The translations under genes and the position numbers were made by a program. The notes below the pieces were generated by a model. It saw only the letters and a list, made by a program, of their open reading frames with translations. It did not search any database and was not told where the DNA came from. From assembly GCF_026712245.1 (NCBI RefSeq), contig NZ_JAPPUY010000005.1, positions 1 through 64,000 on the forward strand: a stretch of 64,000 bases of DNA. The letters are read 5' to 3'. The DNA is from Roseateles hydrophilus. Lineage in GTDB: Bacteria; Pseudomonadota; Gammaproteobacteria; Burkholderiales; Burkholderiaceae_C. Positions 17,129-27,602 of the stretch are shown piece after piece (position 1 is the stretch's first letter; the number at the start of each line of letters is the position of its first letter).

Positions 17129-18651
17129 CGGGCGCCCCCTTTGGGATCGCGCTGAACGCGGGTGACTTCGTAGCCCTCGGCGCTCTCCCTGAACGTGAAC
17201 TGCACCTTGTCGCCGACCTTGAAGCTATCGACCAGCCCCGGCTGCGCGAGCTTGAAGCCCATCTGCATGGCCGGCCACTTCAGGCTGGGCACCGGACCGT
17301 GGTCCAGGGTCACCTCCTGTGGGGTGAGCCCGACGATTCGCCCCTCGCCCTGATGAACCGTGGCAGACGAAGCCCCCTGCGATGCCGCCGACGCCGCGGC
17401 ACTGGCCGGCGCCGCACTCGGGCCTGCCTGGCGCTGCAGCAGGCCCTGCATGCTGGCTTCCGAATCGATCAGGAACTGGCCCGAGGCGACGACTTGCTGG
17501 CCCGCCTGCAGGCCGGCCAGCACCTCGAGCTTGTCGCCCCATTCGCGGCCGATGCGCACGGGCACGGGGGTGAAGCGGCCGGGCTGGTCGACGACGTAGA
17601 CGATGGCGCGCTCGCCGGTCCGAATCACCGACTCTGCCGGCACCACCAGCGCCTCCTCGGCCGGCCCGCCCAGCCGCATCTGCGCGAACATGCCGGCGCG
17701 CAACTGACCCCGCGGGTTGGGCAGATCCGCCCGGACGCGCAGCGTGCGCGTCTCGCTGCTGGCCTCGGGCAGCACTGACGTGACCTTGCCTTTCAGCGTC
17801 TCGCCCGGGAAGGCGGCCAGCGTCACTTCGACCGGCTCGCCCACGCGCGCCGTCGCTGCCTGCACTTCGGGGAGCGCCGCCTCCAGCCAGACCGTCGACA
17901 AGCCGGTGATGCGCGCCAGGCTCATGCCCTGCGACACCGTCATCCCCGGCCGCACCATCAATTCCTGCACCAGGCCGCCGGTCGGCGCATGGACCGTGGT
18001 CAGGGCTTGCACCTCGCCGGTTCGCTCCACCTGCTGCACCAGCGCGGTGGGCATGCCGAGCAGGACCAGGCGCTGGCGCGCGGCTGCAGTCAGCGCCGCG
18101 TCGCCCGTGCGGCGCAGGGCGAGGAACTCCTGCTGGGCGCCGGTCCACTCGGGCACCAGCAGCTCGGCGATGAAGGCGCCTGCGGCCACCACGTCGCCCG
18201 GTGCCACACGCGCCACGCGCTGCACGAAGCCTGCGGTGCGGGCCTGCAGGATCGCCACGTCGCGTTCGTTGAGCTGAACGGTGGCGGGCACCTGGACGGA
18301 GGCGCCGATGCGCTGCTTCTCCGCGGTCGCAGTGCGCACGCCCAGCATCTGGGCCACGCGCGGGTCGACGGCAACGCCGCTGGCGTCTGCCTCGCCGGCG
18401 TACTTCGGCACCAGCTGCATGTCCATGAATGGCGACTTGCCCGGCTTGTCGAACTTGTGCTGCGGCACCATGGGGTCGTACCAATAGAGCACCTTGCGGT
18501 CGTCTGCTGGCGACTGACTGGACGCACCTTGCCCGTCAGCTGCGGGAGACGGGCCGGTAGTCCATCGTGCGACGCCATAACCCAGGCCCGCGCCGATGGC
18601 GACGAGCAGGACCACCGTGAACAACTTCTTTTGAGGCGACATGGGGTTCAC
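17125..18651 (-). CDS. cusB: Cu/Ag efflux periplasmic adaptor with fused CusF-like domain
   Basis: A 508-residue membrane-fusion protein. After an N-terminal anchor comes a heavy-metal-binding domain ([20 protein letters not shown], then [10 protein letters not shown]). The barrel-sandwich hybrid and beta-barrel adaptor domains follow. The last ~80 residues are a CusF-like domain with [20 protein letters not shown], keeping the His, Trp and two Met copper ligands of CusF. E. coli CusB lacks this fusion. It bridges CusA and CusC and may hand copper to the pump. It overlaps both neighbours by 4 bases. Confidence 0.92.
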   Translation of the reverse strand: MNPMSPQKKLFTVVLLVAIGAGLGYGVARWTTGPSPAADGQGASSQSPADDRKVLYWYDPMVPQHKFDKPGKSPFMDMQLVPKYAGEADASGVAVDPRVAQMLGVRTATAEKQRIGASVQVPATVQLNERDVAILQARTAGFVQRVARVAPGDVVAAGAFIAELLVPEWTGAQQEFLALRRTGDAALTAAARQRLVLLGMPTALVQQVERTGEVQALTTVHAPTGGLVQELMVRPGMTVSQGMSLARITGLSTVWLEAALPEVQAATARVGEPVEVTLAAFPGETLKGKVTSVLPEASSETRTLRVRADLPNPRGQLRAGMFAQMRLGGPAEEALVVPAESVIRTGERAIVYVVDQPGRFTPVPVRIGREWGDKLEVLAGLQAGQQVVASGQFLIDSEASMQGLLQRQAGPSAAPASAAASAASQGASSATVHQGEGRIVGLTPQEVTLDHGPVPSLKWPAMQMGFKLAQPGLVDSFKVGDKVQFTFRESAEGYEVTRVQRDPKGGAR

Positions 18652-19952
18652 TCCGCGATGAGATAGGCCAGGCGGGCCTGCTGGGCCAGCACCTGGGCTT
18701 GCAAGTCCAGGGCGCGCAGCTGCACCTCGGCGGCGCTCCTGCGTGCCGTCAGCACGGTGCCGAGGTCGGCGCGGCCGGCCTGGTAGCTGGCCAGCGTCAC
18801 CTGCACGCGCTCCTTGGCCAGCGGCATCGCGGCAGCCTGCAGGCGTTGCAGCACGCGCTCGGCGCGCTGCAGGTCGGCGACCAGCGCATCGACCTCGGCG
18901 CGCACGCGGCGCAGCGCATCCTCCCGCTCGGCCTGCAGCCGCTCCACTTCCTTCTGCCGCGAGGCCACCACCGGCTCCTGGCGCGTCGCGCGCGAGACTG
19001 GGAGCTCGAAGGTGAGCTGCACCGACACCATGTCCCCAAAAGCCCGGGCGCGGTTGCCGTAGGCGACTTCCCAGCCCCAGTCGCCACGGCGCATGGCGAC
19101 GGCTTCTTCAACGTCGGCCCGGGCCATGGCCAGCATGGGCGCGAAGGCCAGCAGGTCTGCGTGACGATCCAGGCTGTCCAGCAGTCGGGCGAGGTCCAGT
19201 CGAAGCGCAGGCGGTTCGGCCTGGGCCGACAGCTCGGGCTGCTCGCCCGTCCACCGTCGCAGCTGAGCACGTGCCTGCTCGACGGCAGCCTGTAGCTCGT
19301 CGCGACGGTCGGCGAGCTCCAGCGTCTCTTGCCGTGCCATCAGTGCGTCTGCCGGCATTGCGCCTCCAGAGGCGAGGCGTGAGGCCAGCGTGTCCTGTAG
19401 AAGTCGGTCTTCCTGCTCCAGCGCCGCGAACACCGCCAGCCGGCGTTGCGCGAAGTGCAGCCCCAGCCAGGCCAGCGCCGCTTCGCGCCGCACTGCAAGC
19501 CGTTCGGACTCCAGCATCGCCCGTTCTCGCGCGGTCTTGGCATCGGCCGCCTCCCGCTGGGCCGCCCGCCTGGCGGCGTTTGGCACGTCCTGCATGAGCC
19601 CGACCCGGCGCATCGTCATCGAGTCTCGGTTCCAGCTGAAACGCTCCGGGCCGGAGACGGGGAAGTTCTCGATCCCGACGGCGAGCTTGGGGTTGGGCAG
19701 TTGCCCGGCCGCCGTTCGTGCCTGCTGGGCGCCGTCGGCGGTTGCCTGGCGCGCGGCCAGCGCCGCCGAATGCTGCTCGGCAAGCAGCAGCGCCTGCTCG
19801 AAGCTGATGGGTGCGGCGCGGACTGTCCCGACGACGGTCAGGAACACCGTGGCCAGGACGGCCACGCGTGTGCGGCGCGAGGCTGAGCACGCGCCCTGAT
19901 GGCGGAAGCGTGATCCCGCCGAAAAGAAGATGGCCATGACGGCACTCCACAA
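18648..19952 (-). CDS. cusC: TolC-family outer-membrane channel of the Cus pump
   Basis: A 434-residue outer-membrane efflux protein with two OEP repeats: FEQALLLAEQHSAALAARQA near the start and a matching coiled-coil half after residue 230. The N-terminus carries a signal peptide (VAVLATVFLTVVGTVRA). It is the first gene of a tightly overlapping cusC-cusB-cusA operon. It differs from the TolC-like lipoprotein at 34202, so the island has two such channels. Confidence 0.85.
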   Translation of the reverse strand: MWSAVMAIFFSAGSRFRHQGACSASRRTRVAVLATVFLTVVGTVRAAPISFEQALLLAEQHSAALAARQATADGAQQARTAAGQLPNPKLAVGIENFPVSGPERFSWNRDSMTMRRVGLMQDVPNAARRAAQREAADAKTARERAMLESERLAVRREAALAWLGLHFAQRRLAVFAALEQEDRLLQDTLASRLASGGAMPADALMARQETLELADRRDELQAAVEQARAQLRRWTGEQPELSAQAEPPALRLDLARLLDSLDRHADLLAFAPMLAMARADVEEAVAMRRGDWGWEVAYGNRARAFGDMVSVQLTFELPVSRATRQEPVVASRQKEVERLQAEREDALRRVRAEVDALVADLQRAERVLQRLQAAAMPLAKERVQVTLASYQAGRADLGTVLTARRSAAEVQLRALDLQAQVLAQQARLAYLIAE

Positions 19953-20027
19953 AAGCCCTGGAAGCGATCGAGTGATCGCGCTGACTTCATCGCGCTACCG
20001 AGCAATCGGCAACGCCGGCGTCAGGGC

Positions 20028-20429
20028 TTAAATGCGGAAGACCTGGAGTGCGAGATAGACCGGCGGTGCGCCATCGGGCGGGCCGGTGTGGGCGGCAACG
20101 ATCGCAGGCAACGCCTGGGCCGCCTGGGGCGCTATCCACAGCGCCAGTCGCGTGAGCAGCCGGTCGAGCAGAACCGCTGGCGCTACGTCCGCCACGGGCG
20201 CGTTGTTGACCGTCTGCTTGTCGCGGTCGCAGTGCGCCTTGCACAGCTGCGGCTGTTCGGGGTCCATGCTGGACATGGCTTCGCAGTCAGGCATTGCTGC
20301 CATGGCCGGCTCACCAGCGACGCCCTGCGGAGCGGGGCACGCGTACGCGGCCGTGGCGAACTGAAGGCATACCAAGACCGTCGCAAGCATGCTTGCGATC
20401 CAGCGCCGGTACACCTTCGTCAACCTCAT
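20028..20429 (-). CDS. Exported Cys/Met-rich small protein of the cus operon
   Basis: A 133-residue protein with a signal peptide (SMLATVLVCLQFATAAYA). The mature start is rich in metal ligands (CPAPQ, AMAAMPDCEAMSSMD, CKAHCDRD). The C-terminal half has a hydrophobic stretch (RLALWIAPQAAQALPAIVAA). It lies 75 bp upstream of cusC on the same strand and is probably co-transcribed. The layout resembles DUF2946-like proteins often found at the head of copper efflux operons. Binding of copper is an inference from the residues. Confidence 0.6.
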   Translation of the reverse strand: MRLTKVYRRWIASMLATVLVCLQFATAAYACPAPQGVAGEPAMAAMPDCEAMSSMDPEQPQLCKAHCDRDKQTVNNAPVADVAPAVLLDRLLTRLALWIAPQAAQALPAIVAAHTGPPDGAPPVYLALQVFRI

Positions 20430-20534
20430 GTCACCAGTTTACAGAGCAAGCCTACCGATGTGCTGGCCTTCGTTTGCGCCAACGCAAGGCCATGCGACAT
20501 ATGGGCGCGGTGCGGTGCAATGAGGCGAGGAGAC

Positions 20535-20879
20535 TCACTTGCTCTTCTGCAGCCAGGCCTCGAGCTGGGCAATTTCCTTGGACTGATCCTTGATCATCTT
20601 CTCGGCCATCGCCTTCAACTCTGGCGACTTGCCGTGCGCGACCTGAACCTTGGCCATGTCCAGCGCCTGCTGGTGATGCATCTTCATCATCATGGCGAAG
20701 TCCTTGTCGGTGTCGCCAGTCATCTTTATGCCCTGCATCTGCTGCATGCCGGACATCATGCTTTTGTGCATTTGCTCCGAGCCGTGGTTGGCAGATTGGG
20801 CGGTAGCGGCGCCGCTCATTCCGAGGATGAGGCCGGTTGAGCAAAGTGCGAGCCGTAGTGCAGCGACAGAACGATTCAT
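20535..20879 (-). CDS. DUF305-family periplasmic protein
   Basis: A 114-residue protein with a signal peptide (LRLALCSTGLILGMSGAATA). The mature part is a DUF305/ferritin-like helical domain with Met- and His-rich MHKSMMSGMQQMQGIKM and FAMMMKMHHQQALDMAKVQ. Such proteins are common in copper islands and are thought to bind Cu. The start at 20879 is chosen because the signal peptide begins there and AGGAG lies upstream. It sits between cueR and the cus operon. Confidence 0.8.
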   Translation of the reverse strand: MNRSVAALRLALCSTGLILGMSGAATAQSANHGSEQMHKSMMSGMQQMQGIKMTGDTDKDFAMMMKMHHQQALDMAKVQVAHGKSPELKAMAEKMIKDQSKEIAQLEAWLQKSK

Positions 20880-20952
20880 GGAGAAGTCTCCTGGGTGGCT
20901 GGCGGATGACCCGCCAGCCCATCGCCGGCAATCAACGCTCCCGCTGGTAAGT

Positions 20953-21372
20953 TCAATCAGCGAGCTCATCCAGGATCGGGCAATCCGGCCGCTGATCGCC
21001 GTGGCAGCAGTCGGCCAAGCGCTCCAGCGTGCGCTTCATGGCCTCAAGCTCTTTCATGCGCCGGTCCAGGTCTGCCACATGCGTGAGGGCTATTCGCTTG
21101 ACATTGGCGCTCGCCCGGCGGCGGTCCTGCCAAAGCTTCAGCAGCTCGGCGATCTCCGCCATGCTGAAACCCAGGTCGCGTGCTCGCCTGACGAAGCGCA
21201 GCGTGTGGATTTCCTTGCCGGTGTACTGCCGGTACCCGGAATCGGTGCGGCCCACCTTGGGCAGCAACCCGAGCGACTCGTAATGGCGCACCATCTTGGC
21301 CGACACGCCGGAGCGTGCCGCGGCCTCCCCGATGTTGAAGGGGCCGTCGGTATGCGAGGTGGCGGTGCTCAT
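20953..21372 (-). CDS. cueR: Copper-responsive MerR-family regulator (CueR type)
   Basis: A 139-residue MerR regulator. The HTH is [20 protein letters not shown], followed by the wing ([16 protein letters not shown]) and a long dimerisation helix. The metal loop near the C-terminus is [13 protein letters not shown], with the two cysteines that bind Cu(I)/Ag(I)/Au(I) in CueR. It starts inside the last codons of the copper ATPase gene (4-base overlap), so regulator and pump are co-transcribed. It likely activates the ATPase promoter at about 23840-23880. Confidence 0.9.
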   Translation of the reverse strand: MSTATSHTDGPFNIGEAAARSGVSAKMVRHYESLGLLPKVGRTDSGYRQYTGKEIHTLRFVRRARDLGFSMAEIAELLKLWQDRRRASANVKRIALTHVADLDRRMKELEAMKRTLERLADCCHGDQRPDCPILDELAD

Positions 21373-23804
21373 TGCTGACTCCCTTTCCAGCTGCGCAGCA
21401 TCAGCGCGTTGGTGACGACGCTCACACTGCTAAAGGCCATAGCGGCAGCGGCCACCACGGGGCTGAGCAGCCCGAAGGCCGCGAGCGGGATTCCGATGAC
21501 GTTGTAGACGAAGGCCCAGAACAAGTTCTGGCGAATCTTGGCGTAAGTGCGCCGTGAGATGTCGATCGCATCGGCGACGAGCGCCGGGTCGCCACGGATG
21601 AGTGTGATGCCAGCGGCATGCATGGCCACATCGGTGCCGGTGGACATCGCGATGCCGACATCGGCCGCCGCCAACGCCGGCGCGTCGTTGATGCCGTCAC
21701 CGACCATGGCCACCCGGTGGCCACCGTTCTTCAACGCGGTGACGATCTCGGCCTTGTCTTCAGGGAGCACCTCGGCGCGGATCTCAACGATGCCCAACTG
21801 CTGGCCGACCGAATCGGCGCTGCCCTGGTTGTCCCCGGTCAGCATGACGGTTCTGATGCCCAGCCGGTGCAGTTCCTGAACCGCGCGTGCCGCCGACGCC
21901 TTCGGCGCATCTGCGAAGGCCAGCAGACCGATCAGCTGCGGTTTGTCCCCCACGTCCGCCAGCCACGACACGGTTCTACCGCTCGCCCGCAACGCCTGCG
22001 CACGCGCCTCCAACGCAGTCAGGTCGACACCCAGCTCCTGCATGTAGCGACTGCTGCCCAGCCTCAGCTGGCGCTGGCGTACGACTGCCGCCATGCCGCG
22101 TCCGGCAACGGCCCGGACTTCACTGGCCATAGGCACGCCGACACGCTCCCGCTTCGCGGCGCCCATGACCGCGCGAGCCAGCGGATGCTCGCTATTCGCC
22201 TGAATCGCCGCGCTTGCCCCCAGCAATCCAGCGTCGTTGCCGTCCACCGCCTCAAAGGCCACGAGCTCCGGCTTGCCTTCAGTCAGCGTGCCGGTCTTGT
22301 CGAAAGCGACGACCCCGACGCCGTGCGCCACCTCCAGCGCTTCGGCATCCTTGATGAGGACGCCATGACGCGCCGCGACGCCGGTACCGGCCATGATCGC
22401 GGTCGGCGTGGCCAGGCCGAGGGCACAGGGGCAGGCAATCACCAGCACCGCGACGGCGTTGAGGATGGCTCCTTCCCAGTCACCGGTGCCCAGTCCCCAA
22501 CCGAGCAGCGTCACCAACGCGATGCCGATGACCACCGGGACGAAGACCGCGCTGACGCGGTCGACCAGTCTCTGGATAGGCGCCTTCTTGGCCTGCGCCG
22601 ACTCGACGAGGCGGACGATCCTGGCCAAGGTGGACTCGGCTCCCACGGCCAAGGTCCGAATGAGCAGCAAGCCCTCGGCGTTGACCGACCCGCCCGTCGC
22701 CCGGTCACCCGGGTGCTTGGGGACCGGCAGGCTCTCCCCGGTGATCATGGACTCGTCGATCTCGCTGGCACCCTCGACGACTTCGCCATCAACGGGCACG
22801 CGCTCGCCAGGCCTGACAACGACCAGATCGCCGACACGAACGTCTGCAAGGGCCACATCCACATCGGTCCCGTCGCGGCGCACGCGGGCGCGGTCCGGCC
22901 GCAATGCCTGCAGCGCGCGGATCGCCTCGGTCGTCTGGCGCTTGGCGCGCCCCTCCAGCCATTTGCCCAGCAGCACCAGCGTGATGACCACGGCCGATGC
23001 CTCAAAGTACAGCTGGTGCATGGCGTGCTCGCCGTGCACCAAGAGCTGGTAGACACTGAGACCATAGCCAGCGGAGGTGCCCAAGGCGACCAGCAGGTCC
23101 ATGTTGCCGGCACCCGCGCGCAGCGCCTTCCAGCCGGCCCGATAGAAGCGCGCGCCCAGCCAGAACTGGACGGGCGTCGCGAGCAAAAGCTGCAGCCAGC
23201 CGGGCAACATCCAAGGCAGGCCGAACAAGGCCGTGAACATGGGCAGCACCAGCGGGGCCGACAGCACGCCGGCGACCGCGACGGGCCACCATTCGGGAAG
23301 ACGATGCCTGTTGGGCGCAGCCTCGGCAGCGCCTTCGGTCACAGCGCCGGACTCGGTCACTGCGCGCGCGGCATAGCCGGCCCGCTCGACGGCGCGCAGT
23401 ACCGCGCCCATGTCGATCTCCCTGGCAGCCAAGCGGACTTGGGCTTGCTCTGTCGCCAGATTCACCTCGGCCGCAATCACGCCGGGAACCTTCAACAGCG
23501 CTTTCTCGACGCGGGCGACGCAGGACGCGCAGGTCATACCTTCGATTTGCAGGCTCAGTGCCTGCTCGGGCACTTCGTAGCCGGCCTTCTCGACGGCGGC
23601 TCGCAGTACGCCGAGATCGACTTCAGGTGCAGCCTCAACGGCTGCCGCCTCGGTCGCCAGGTTGACACTGGCTTCGCGGACGCCAGGCACCTTGACGAGC
23701 GCCTTTTCAACGCGGGCGACGCAGGACGCGCAGGTCATCCCGGAGATCGGGAACGACCAGCGGCGAACGTCTGCCGATGGCGGGGTTTGAGCAAGAGAGT
23801 TCAT
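21369..23804 (-). CDS. copA: Cu(I)-exporting P1B-type ATPase
   Basis: An 811-residue heavy-metal ATPase. Two N-terminal HMA domains each contain [15 protein letters not shown]. The membrane metal site is the CPC motif in [13 protein letters not shown], with DKTGT for phosphorylation, TGES in the actuator domain, and [10 protein letters not shown] in the nucleotide-binding part. It pumps cytosolic Cu(I) to the periplasm. ATG 23804 is preferred, since GGAAGGAAG precedes it; an upstream in-frame start adds ten poorly conserved residues. It overlaps cueR by 4 bases. Confidence 0.93.
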   Translation of the reverse strand: MNSLAQTPPSADVRRWSFPISGMTCASCVARVEKALVKVPGVREASVNLATEAAAVEAAPEVDLGVLRAAVEKAGYEVPEQALSLQIEGMTCASCVARVEKALLKVPGVIAAEVNLATEQAQVRLAAREIDMGAVLRAVERAGYAARAVTESGAVTEGAAEAAPNRHRLPEWWPVAVAGVLSAPLVLPMFTALFGLPWMLPGWLQLLLATPVQFWLGARFYRAGWKALRAGAGNMDLLVALGTSAGYGLSVYQLLVHGEHAMHQLYFEASAVVITLVLLGKWLEGRAKRQTTEAIRALQALRPDRARVRRDGTDVDVALADVRVGDLVVVRPGERVPVDGEVVEGASEIDESMITGESLPVPKHPGDRATGGSVNAEGLLLIRTLAVGAESTLARIVRLVESAQAKKAPIQRLVDRVSAVFVPVVIGIALVTLLGWGLGTGDWEGAILNAVAVLVIACPCALGLATPTAIMAGTGVAARHGVLIKDAEALEVAHGVGVVAFDKTGTLTEGKPELVAFEAVDGNDAGLLGASAAIQANSEHPLARAVMGAAKRERVGVPMASEVRAVAGRGMAAVVRQRQLRLGSSRYMQELGVDLTALEARAQALRASGRTVSWLADVGDKPQLIGLLAFADAPKASAARAVQELHRLGIRTVMLTGDNQGSADSVGQQLGIVEIRAEVLPEDKAEIVTALKNGGHRVAMVGDGINDAPALAAADVGIAMSTGTDVAMHAAGITLIRGDPALVADAIDISRRTYAKIRQNLFWAFVYNVIGIPLAAFGLLSPVVAAAAMAFSSVSVVTNALMLRSWKGSQQ

Positions 23805-23837
23805 GTCTTCCTTCCTGGTCGGCTGGCGTGCCAACTC

Positions 23838-23884
23838 GTGAACGGAAGTCTCAAGCTTGCCATGATTGGAGGGTCAAGGGGTTC
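23838..23884 (-). promoter_or_regulatory. Candidate CueR-type promoter of copA-cueR
   Basis: Minus-strand DNA upstream of copA reads TTGACC (a -35) followed by a ~19-bp spacer with a partial dyad, CTTGACCC...GGCAAG. Over-long spacers with a dyad are typical of MerR-family promoters. The -10 is poor, so this is tentative. Confidence 0.35.
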
Positions 23885-24134
23885 GTACATTTTTTTTAGG
23901 CTTGCAGCCACCATTGCAATGGAAGCACAGCTGGCCCGAGGTCATCACCACGCAGATGCAATCACCTTCAGGGGCCGCAATGTTTCCGGCATCCCCTAGT
24001 GGATGCGTTCTGGCGTCACCAGCGGATGGAAGCCTATGAAGCGGGCATGACCGCTGCGAGTGCGCAGGTTGCGGCTTTGTCAGATTGAAGCGCCAATAGA
24101 CATCTGCCGCCAGGGAAGGTTCATTTCGACGCAC
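23874..24134 (-). CDS. Possible small Cys-rich protein (uncertain)
   Basis: An 86-codon frame overlapping the end of the DUF305 gene by 14 bp. Its last third carries GDCICVVMTSGQLCFHCNGG, then CKPKK: five cysteines in 22 residues (CxC, CxxC, C), which could bind metal. The first half looks non-coding, so the true start may be later or this may be chance. The gap between the ATPase and the DUF305 gene otherwise holds nothing. Confidence 0.25.
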   Translation of the reverse strand: MRRNEPSLAADVYWRFNLTKPQPAHSQRSCPLHRLPSAGDARTHPLGDAGNIAAPEGDCICVVMTSGQLCFHCNGGCKPKKNVRTP

Positions 24135-24639
24135 GCAAGCGTGCGGCGATCACTTCCATCTGCTCAATCTCTGCGCGTTGCGCTTTGACGATCTCACCGC
24201 AGAGCGTCAGAAGCTCCGGGTCGGCAAGGTTTGCTTCCCGGCACATGAGGATCGCTCCGGAATGGTGGGGAATCATCGAGTCGATGAACTGCCGGTCGTC
24301 AACCAGAGCCTGGCGGCGCGTTGCCAGCAGTGAGGCGAAGAACAGGACCGTCAGGCCGGCATAGAGCGCAAGGTTCAGCGGCTTGTTGCCGTACATCTTG
24401 CCCATCGTTGCCAGCATGATCACCCCCATCGGGGCGAGCATCGTCAGCGCCATGTAGAGCATGTTCACGTTGTTCCGGTAGTCACGCCCGCCGTCGATCA
24501 TGGTGAACATGGCGAGGTACATCGGGATCAGGCTCAACGCGAGGTTGAGCGCAAACATCCAATAGGCGCGTGCCGACGAACCGTCGTGAGCGGTGCCGTG
24601 CTTGCCGGATTGGGCGGGGTGGTGAGCTTGATGATCCAT
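24121..24639 (-). CDS. Membrane-bound DUF305 protein
   Basis: A 172-residue protein. A His-rich N-terminus (MDHQAHHPAQSGKHG) precedes about three membrane segments (FALNLALSLIPMYLAMFTMI; MLYMALTMLAPMGVIMLAT; LNLALYAGLTVLFFASLLA). A DUF305 domain follows with FIDSMIPHHSGAILMCREA, whose Met/His pairs suit copper binding. It lies between the two ATPase genes on the same strand and is probably part of a copper regulon. The exact role is unknown. Confidence 0.78.
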   Translation of the reverse strand: MDHQAHHPAQSGKHGTAHDGSSARAYWMFALNLALSLIPMYLAMFTMIDGGRDYRNNVNMLYMALTMLAPMGVIMLATMGKMYGNKPLNLALYAGLTVLFFASLLATRRQALVDDRQFIDSMIPHHSGAILMCREANLADPELLTLCGEIVKAQRAEIEQMEVIAARLRASK

Positions 24640-24734
24640 GTCGAACTCCTGTTGCTGGTTTCAAGACGGTCGCCATCTGCCGGTGATGGGGCCCAGGTCC
24701 CCAGGAAAGGCTCAACCGTGCAGGGGAAGTGGCA

Positions 24735-27173
24735 TCAAGTCGTCGCCCGCAATCGCAGCGAGTTCGCCACGACACTCACCGATGAAAGGCTCATGGCCAG
24801 CGCCGCAATCATGGGCGACAGCAGCCAGCCGGTGAACGGGTACAGCAGGCCGGCGGCAAGCGGCACGCCCAGGCCGTTGTAGACGAAGGCAAACAACAGG
24901 TTCTGCCGCATGTTGGCCACCGTCGCCTGAGAGATTTCTCGCGCCCGGGCAATGCCGCGCAGATCGCCCTTGACGAGGGTGACCTGCGCGCTGTTCATGG
25001 CCACGTCGGTACCCGTGCCCATCGCGACGCCGACATCGGCCTTGGCCAGCGCCGGAGCGTCGTTGATGCCATCGCCCGCCATGCCGACGACTCTGCCTTC
25101 GCGCTGCAGCCGCTCGACCAGCGCCAGCTTGTCCGCAGGTTTGACTTCACCGTGTACGTCGTCGATGCCAAGCTGCTGGGCGACCGACCGGGCCGTGGTC
25201 AGGCCATCGCCCGTGGCCATCACCACGCGCATCCCGGCGTCATGCAAGCTCTGTACCGCCTCCGGCGTGCTCTGCTTGATCGGGTCCGACACCGCCAGCA
25301 ATCCGAGCAATTGGCCATCGCCGGCCAGGAACATGACGCTGCTGCCCTGCTGGCGCAGCGCTTCCGCCATGCCGCTAAGCGTGGCCACGTCGACGCCGTC
25401 CTGCTCCATCAGGGCGGTGTTTCCCAAAGCGATCTGGCGACCGTCGACCTGGCCGCGTACACCGATGCCAGTCGACGACTCGAAGTCGATGGCCGCCGAC
25501 AGGGACAGCTTGCGGTCGTGTGCCGCCGCGACGATCGCCTGAGCCAGCGGATGCTCGCTGCCCTGGTCCAGGCTGGCGGCGAGGCGCAGCACTTCGTCTT
25601 CGGACTGCCCAGGAACCGGAACGGCGCGGTCAAACGCCGGCTTGCCTTCCGTCAAGGTGCCCGTCTTGTCCACGATCATCGTGTCGACACGCCGGAAGTG
25701 CTCGATGGCGGAGGCGTCCCGAAACAGGATCCCCTGCGTGGCCGCCTTGCCCGTGGCCACCATGATCGACATCGGCGTTGCCAGCCCGAGCGCGCAAGGG
25801 CAGGCAATGATGAGCACCGACACGGCGTTGATCATGCCGAACTGCCACCCCTGGTCGCCACCAAACAGTCCCCAGCCGAACAACGACGCCAGGGCGATGC
25901 CGACAACCACGAGCACGAACCAGCCAGCGACCTGATCCGCCATGCGTTGCATGGGTGCCTTGGAGCGCTGGGCCTGGGAGACCATCTGGACGATCTGCGA
26001 CAACATGGTCTGCGAGCCCACGCGCTCGGAGCGCATCACCAGCGAGCCGGAGGTGTTGATGGTGGCGCCGATGACCTTGTCGCCCGGTCGCTTGGTGACC
26101 GGCACCGGCTCACCCGTCAGCATCGCTTCATCGATGGCACTGGAGCCTTCGATGACCACGCCGTCCACCGGCACCTTCTCGCCCGGGCGGATGCGCAGAC
26201 GGTCGCCCACATGGACATGCGTCAGCGGCACGTCGGCCTCGGAGCCGTCAGGTTCGATCCGGCGGGCCGTCTTCGGCGCGAGGTTCAGCAACGACTTGAT
26301 GGCTGCCGAGGTCTGTGAACGGGCCCGCAACTCCAGCATCTGACCCAACAGGGTCAGGGAGATGATGACCGCCGCCGCCTCGTAATAGACACCGACGCGG
26401 CCATGCGCCACGAAGCTGATCGGGAACAGCTGCGGCGCGATTGTCGCCACCACGCTGTAGATGAACGCAGCACCCGTGCCGATGCCGATGAGCGTCCACA
26501 TGTTGGGACTGCGATGGAGCATCGACTGCGCGCACCTCACGAAGAATGGCCAGCCCGCCCACAGGACGACGGGCAAGGACAGCAGCAGTTCAACCCAGCT
26601 TTGTGTGGCCGGTGCCATCCAGCCCAGGCGATGGCCGGCCATCGCGAGCGTCGTGATGACGACCGTCAGCGGCAGAGTCCACCAGAAGCGGCGCGAGAAG
26701 TCGCGCAGTTCAGGGTTGTCGTCATCCGCCGTCGCTTCGGGGATGAGCGGCTCCAGCGTCATGCCGCATTTGGGGCAGTTGCCCGGATGGTCCTGGCGGA
26801 TCTCCGGGTGCATTGGGCAGGTGTAGATCGCGCCCGGACTGTTCGCTTCGCTCGGACTTGCGACTGCGGCCGCCGTCGGTCGCAGGTTCGCTGGCGGCGT
26901 TCTGGCGTCCAGCGGGTCACGCTGCTGGGGTGCGTGAGCAGATCCATGCACCGCGTGAGTAGACGTGCCATGCCCGTGGTGGTGGTGCGAGTGAGCGTGC
27001 TGCGACTCCGGCACGTCGCCACCAACGGCTGCCAGGTGCATGCCGCACTTGGGACAGTCACCGGGCGTGTCTTGACGGACCTCCGGATGCATGGGGCAGC
27101 TGTACTCCCGCGCTCCAGTGGGCTCCGCCGGATGCTTGTCATGGCTGGCGTGATCGTGGCGGTGTGGATCCAT
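24735..27173 (-). CDS. Second copper-translocating P1B-type ATPase
   Basis: An 812-residue ATPase of a different type from copA. The N-terminus has no CxxC HMA domain. It has two YHS-like heavy-metal-binding domains ([20 protein letters not shown] and [20 protein letters not shown]) joined by a His-rich linker ([15 protein letters not shown]). The core has CPC in [22 protein letters not shown] and [10 protein letters not shown]. This class often exports Cu or Ag and may load periplasmic or membrane targets more slowly than CopA. It follows copZ on the same strand. Confidence 0.9.
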   Translation of the reverse strand: MDPHRHDHASHDKHPAEPTGAREYSCPMHPEVRQDTPGDCPKCGMHLAAVGGDVPESQHAHSHHHHGHGTSTHAVHGSAHAPQQRDPLDARTPPANLRPTAAAVASPSEANSPGAIYTCPMHPEIRQDHPGNCPKCGMTLEPLIPEATADDDNPELRDFSRRFWWTLPLTVVITTLAMAGHRLGWMAPATQSWVELLLSLPVVLWAGWPFFVRCAQSMLHRSPNMWTLIGIGTGAAFIYSVVATIAPQLFPISFVAHGRVGVYYEAAAVIISLTLLGQMLELRARSQTSAAIKSLLNLAPKTARRIEPDGSEADVPLTHVHVGDRLRIRPGEKVPVDGVVIEGSSAIDEAMLTGEPVPVTKRPGDKVIGATINTSGSLVMRSERVGSQTMLSQIVQMVSQAQRSKAPMQRMADQVAGWFVLVVVGIALASLFGWGLFGGDQGWQFGMINAVSVLIIACPCALGLATPMSIMVATGKAATQGILFRDASAIEHFRRVDTMIVDKTGTLTEGKPAFDRAVPVPGQSEDEVLRLAASLDQGSEHPLAQAIVAAAHDRKLSLSAAIDFESSTGIGVRGQVDGRQIALGNTALMEQDGVDVATLSGMAEALRQQGSSVMFLAGDGQLLGLLAVSDPIKQSTPEAVQSLHDAGMRVVMATGDGLTTARSVAQQLGIDDVHGEVKPADKLALVERLQREGRVVGMAGDGINDAPALAKADVGVAMGTGTDVAMNSAQVTLVKGDLRGIARAREISQATVANMRQNLLFAFVYNGLGVPLAAGLLYPFTGWLLSPMIAALAMSLSSVSVVANSLRLRATT

Positions 27174-27216
27174 GGGGTCGCTCCGTTAGAACTGCAATAC
27201 GCCAGCGTGGCGGGTC

Positions 27217-27483
27217 TCAGCGGCTGCACCCGCAGCAGCTGCCGGCTGCCTTCTGCGGCGGCTCGGCTGCGACTGCAGCAACGGGCGTTGGGGTGTAGCC
27301 CGCCTCTTCGATGGCGGTCTTGAGTTCCGCCTCGTCGGCGGCGCGAGATTCGATCTGAACCCGCTTGCTCGCCAGGTCGATGGCGACCTGCGCGTCACCG
27401 TCCAAGAACTTGACGGCCTTCGTAATCATGCTGACGCAGTGGCCACACGTCATGTCCTTCACTTCAAAAGCAACCATGTCCAT
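27217..27483 (-). CDS. copZ: CopZ-like copper chaperone
   Basis: An 88-residue HMA-domain protein: VKDMTCGHCVSMITKAVKF holds the CxxC copper site. It has a C-terminal extension ending GSCCGCSR, which adds three more cysteines not found in ordinary CopZ. It lies just upstream of the ATPase at 24735 and presumably feeds it cytosolic Cu(I). Confidence 0.85.
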   Translation of the reverse strand: MDMVAFEVKDMTCGHCVSMITKAVKFLDGDAQVAIDLASKRVQIESRAADEAELKTAIEEAGYTPTPVAAVAAEPPQKAAGSCCGCSR

Positions 27484-27602
27484 CTCCTACAAAAACGTTC
27501 CTGGCATCCAGTGGCGCCACTTTGAAGCTTCCCCCCGTGGCAAGGTCCAGCAGTCTCTGCGCTAACCCCTCCGGTCAGCAGGGTCTTGAGGGGCGACCAG
27601 AC

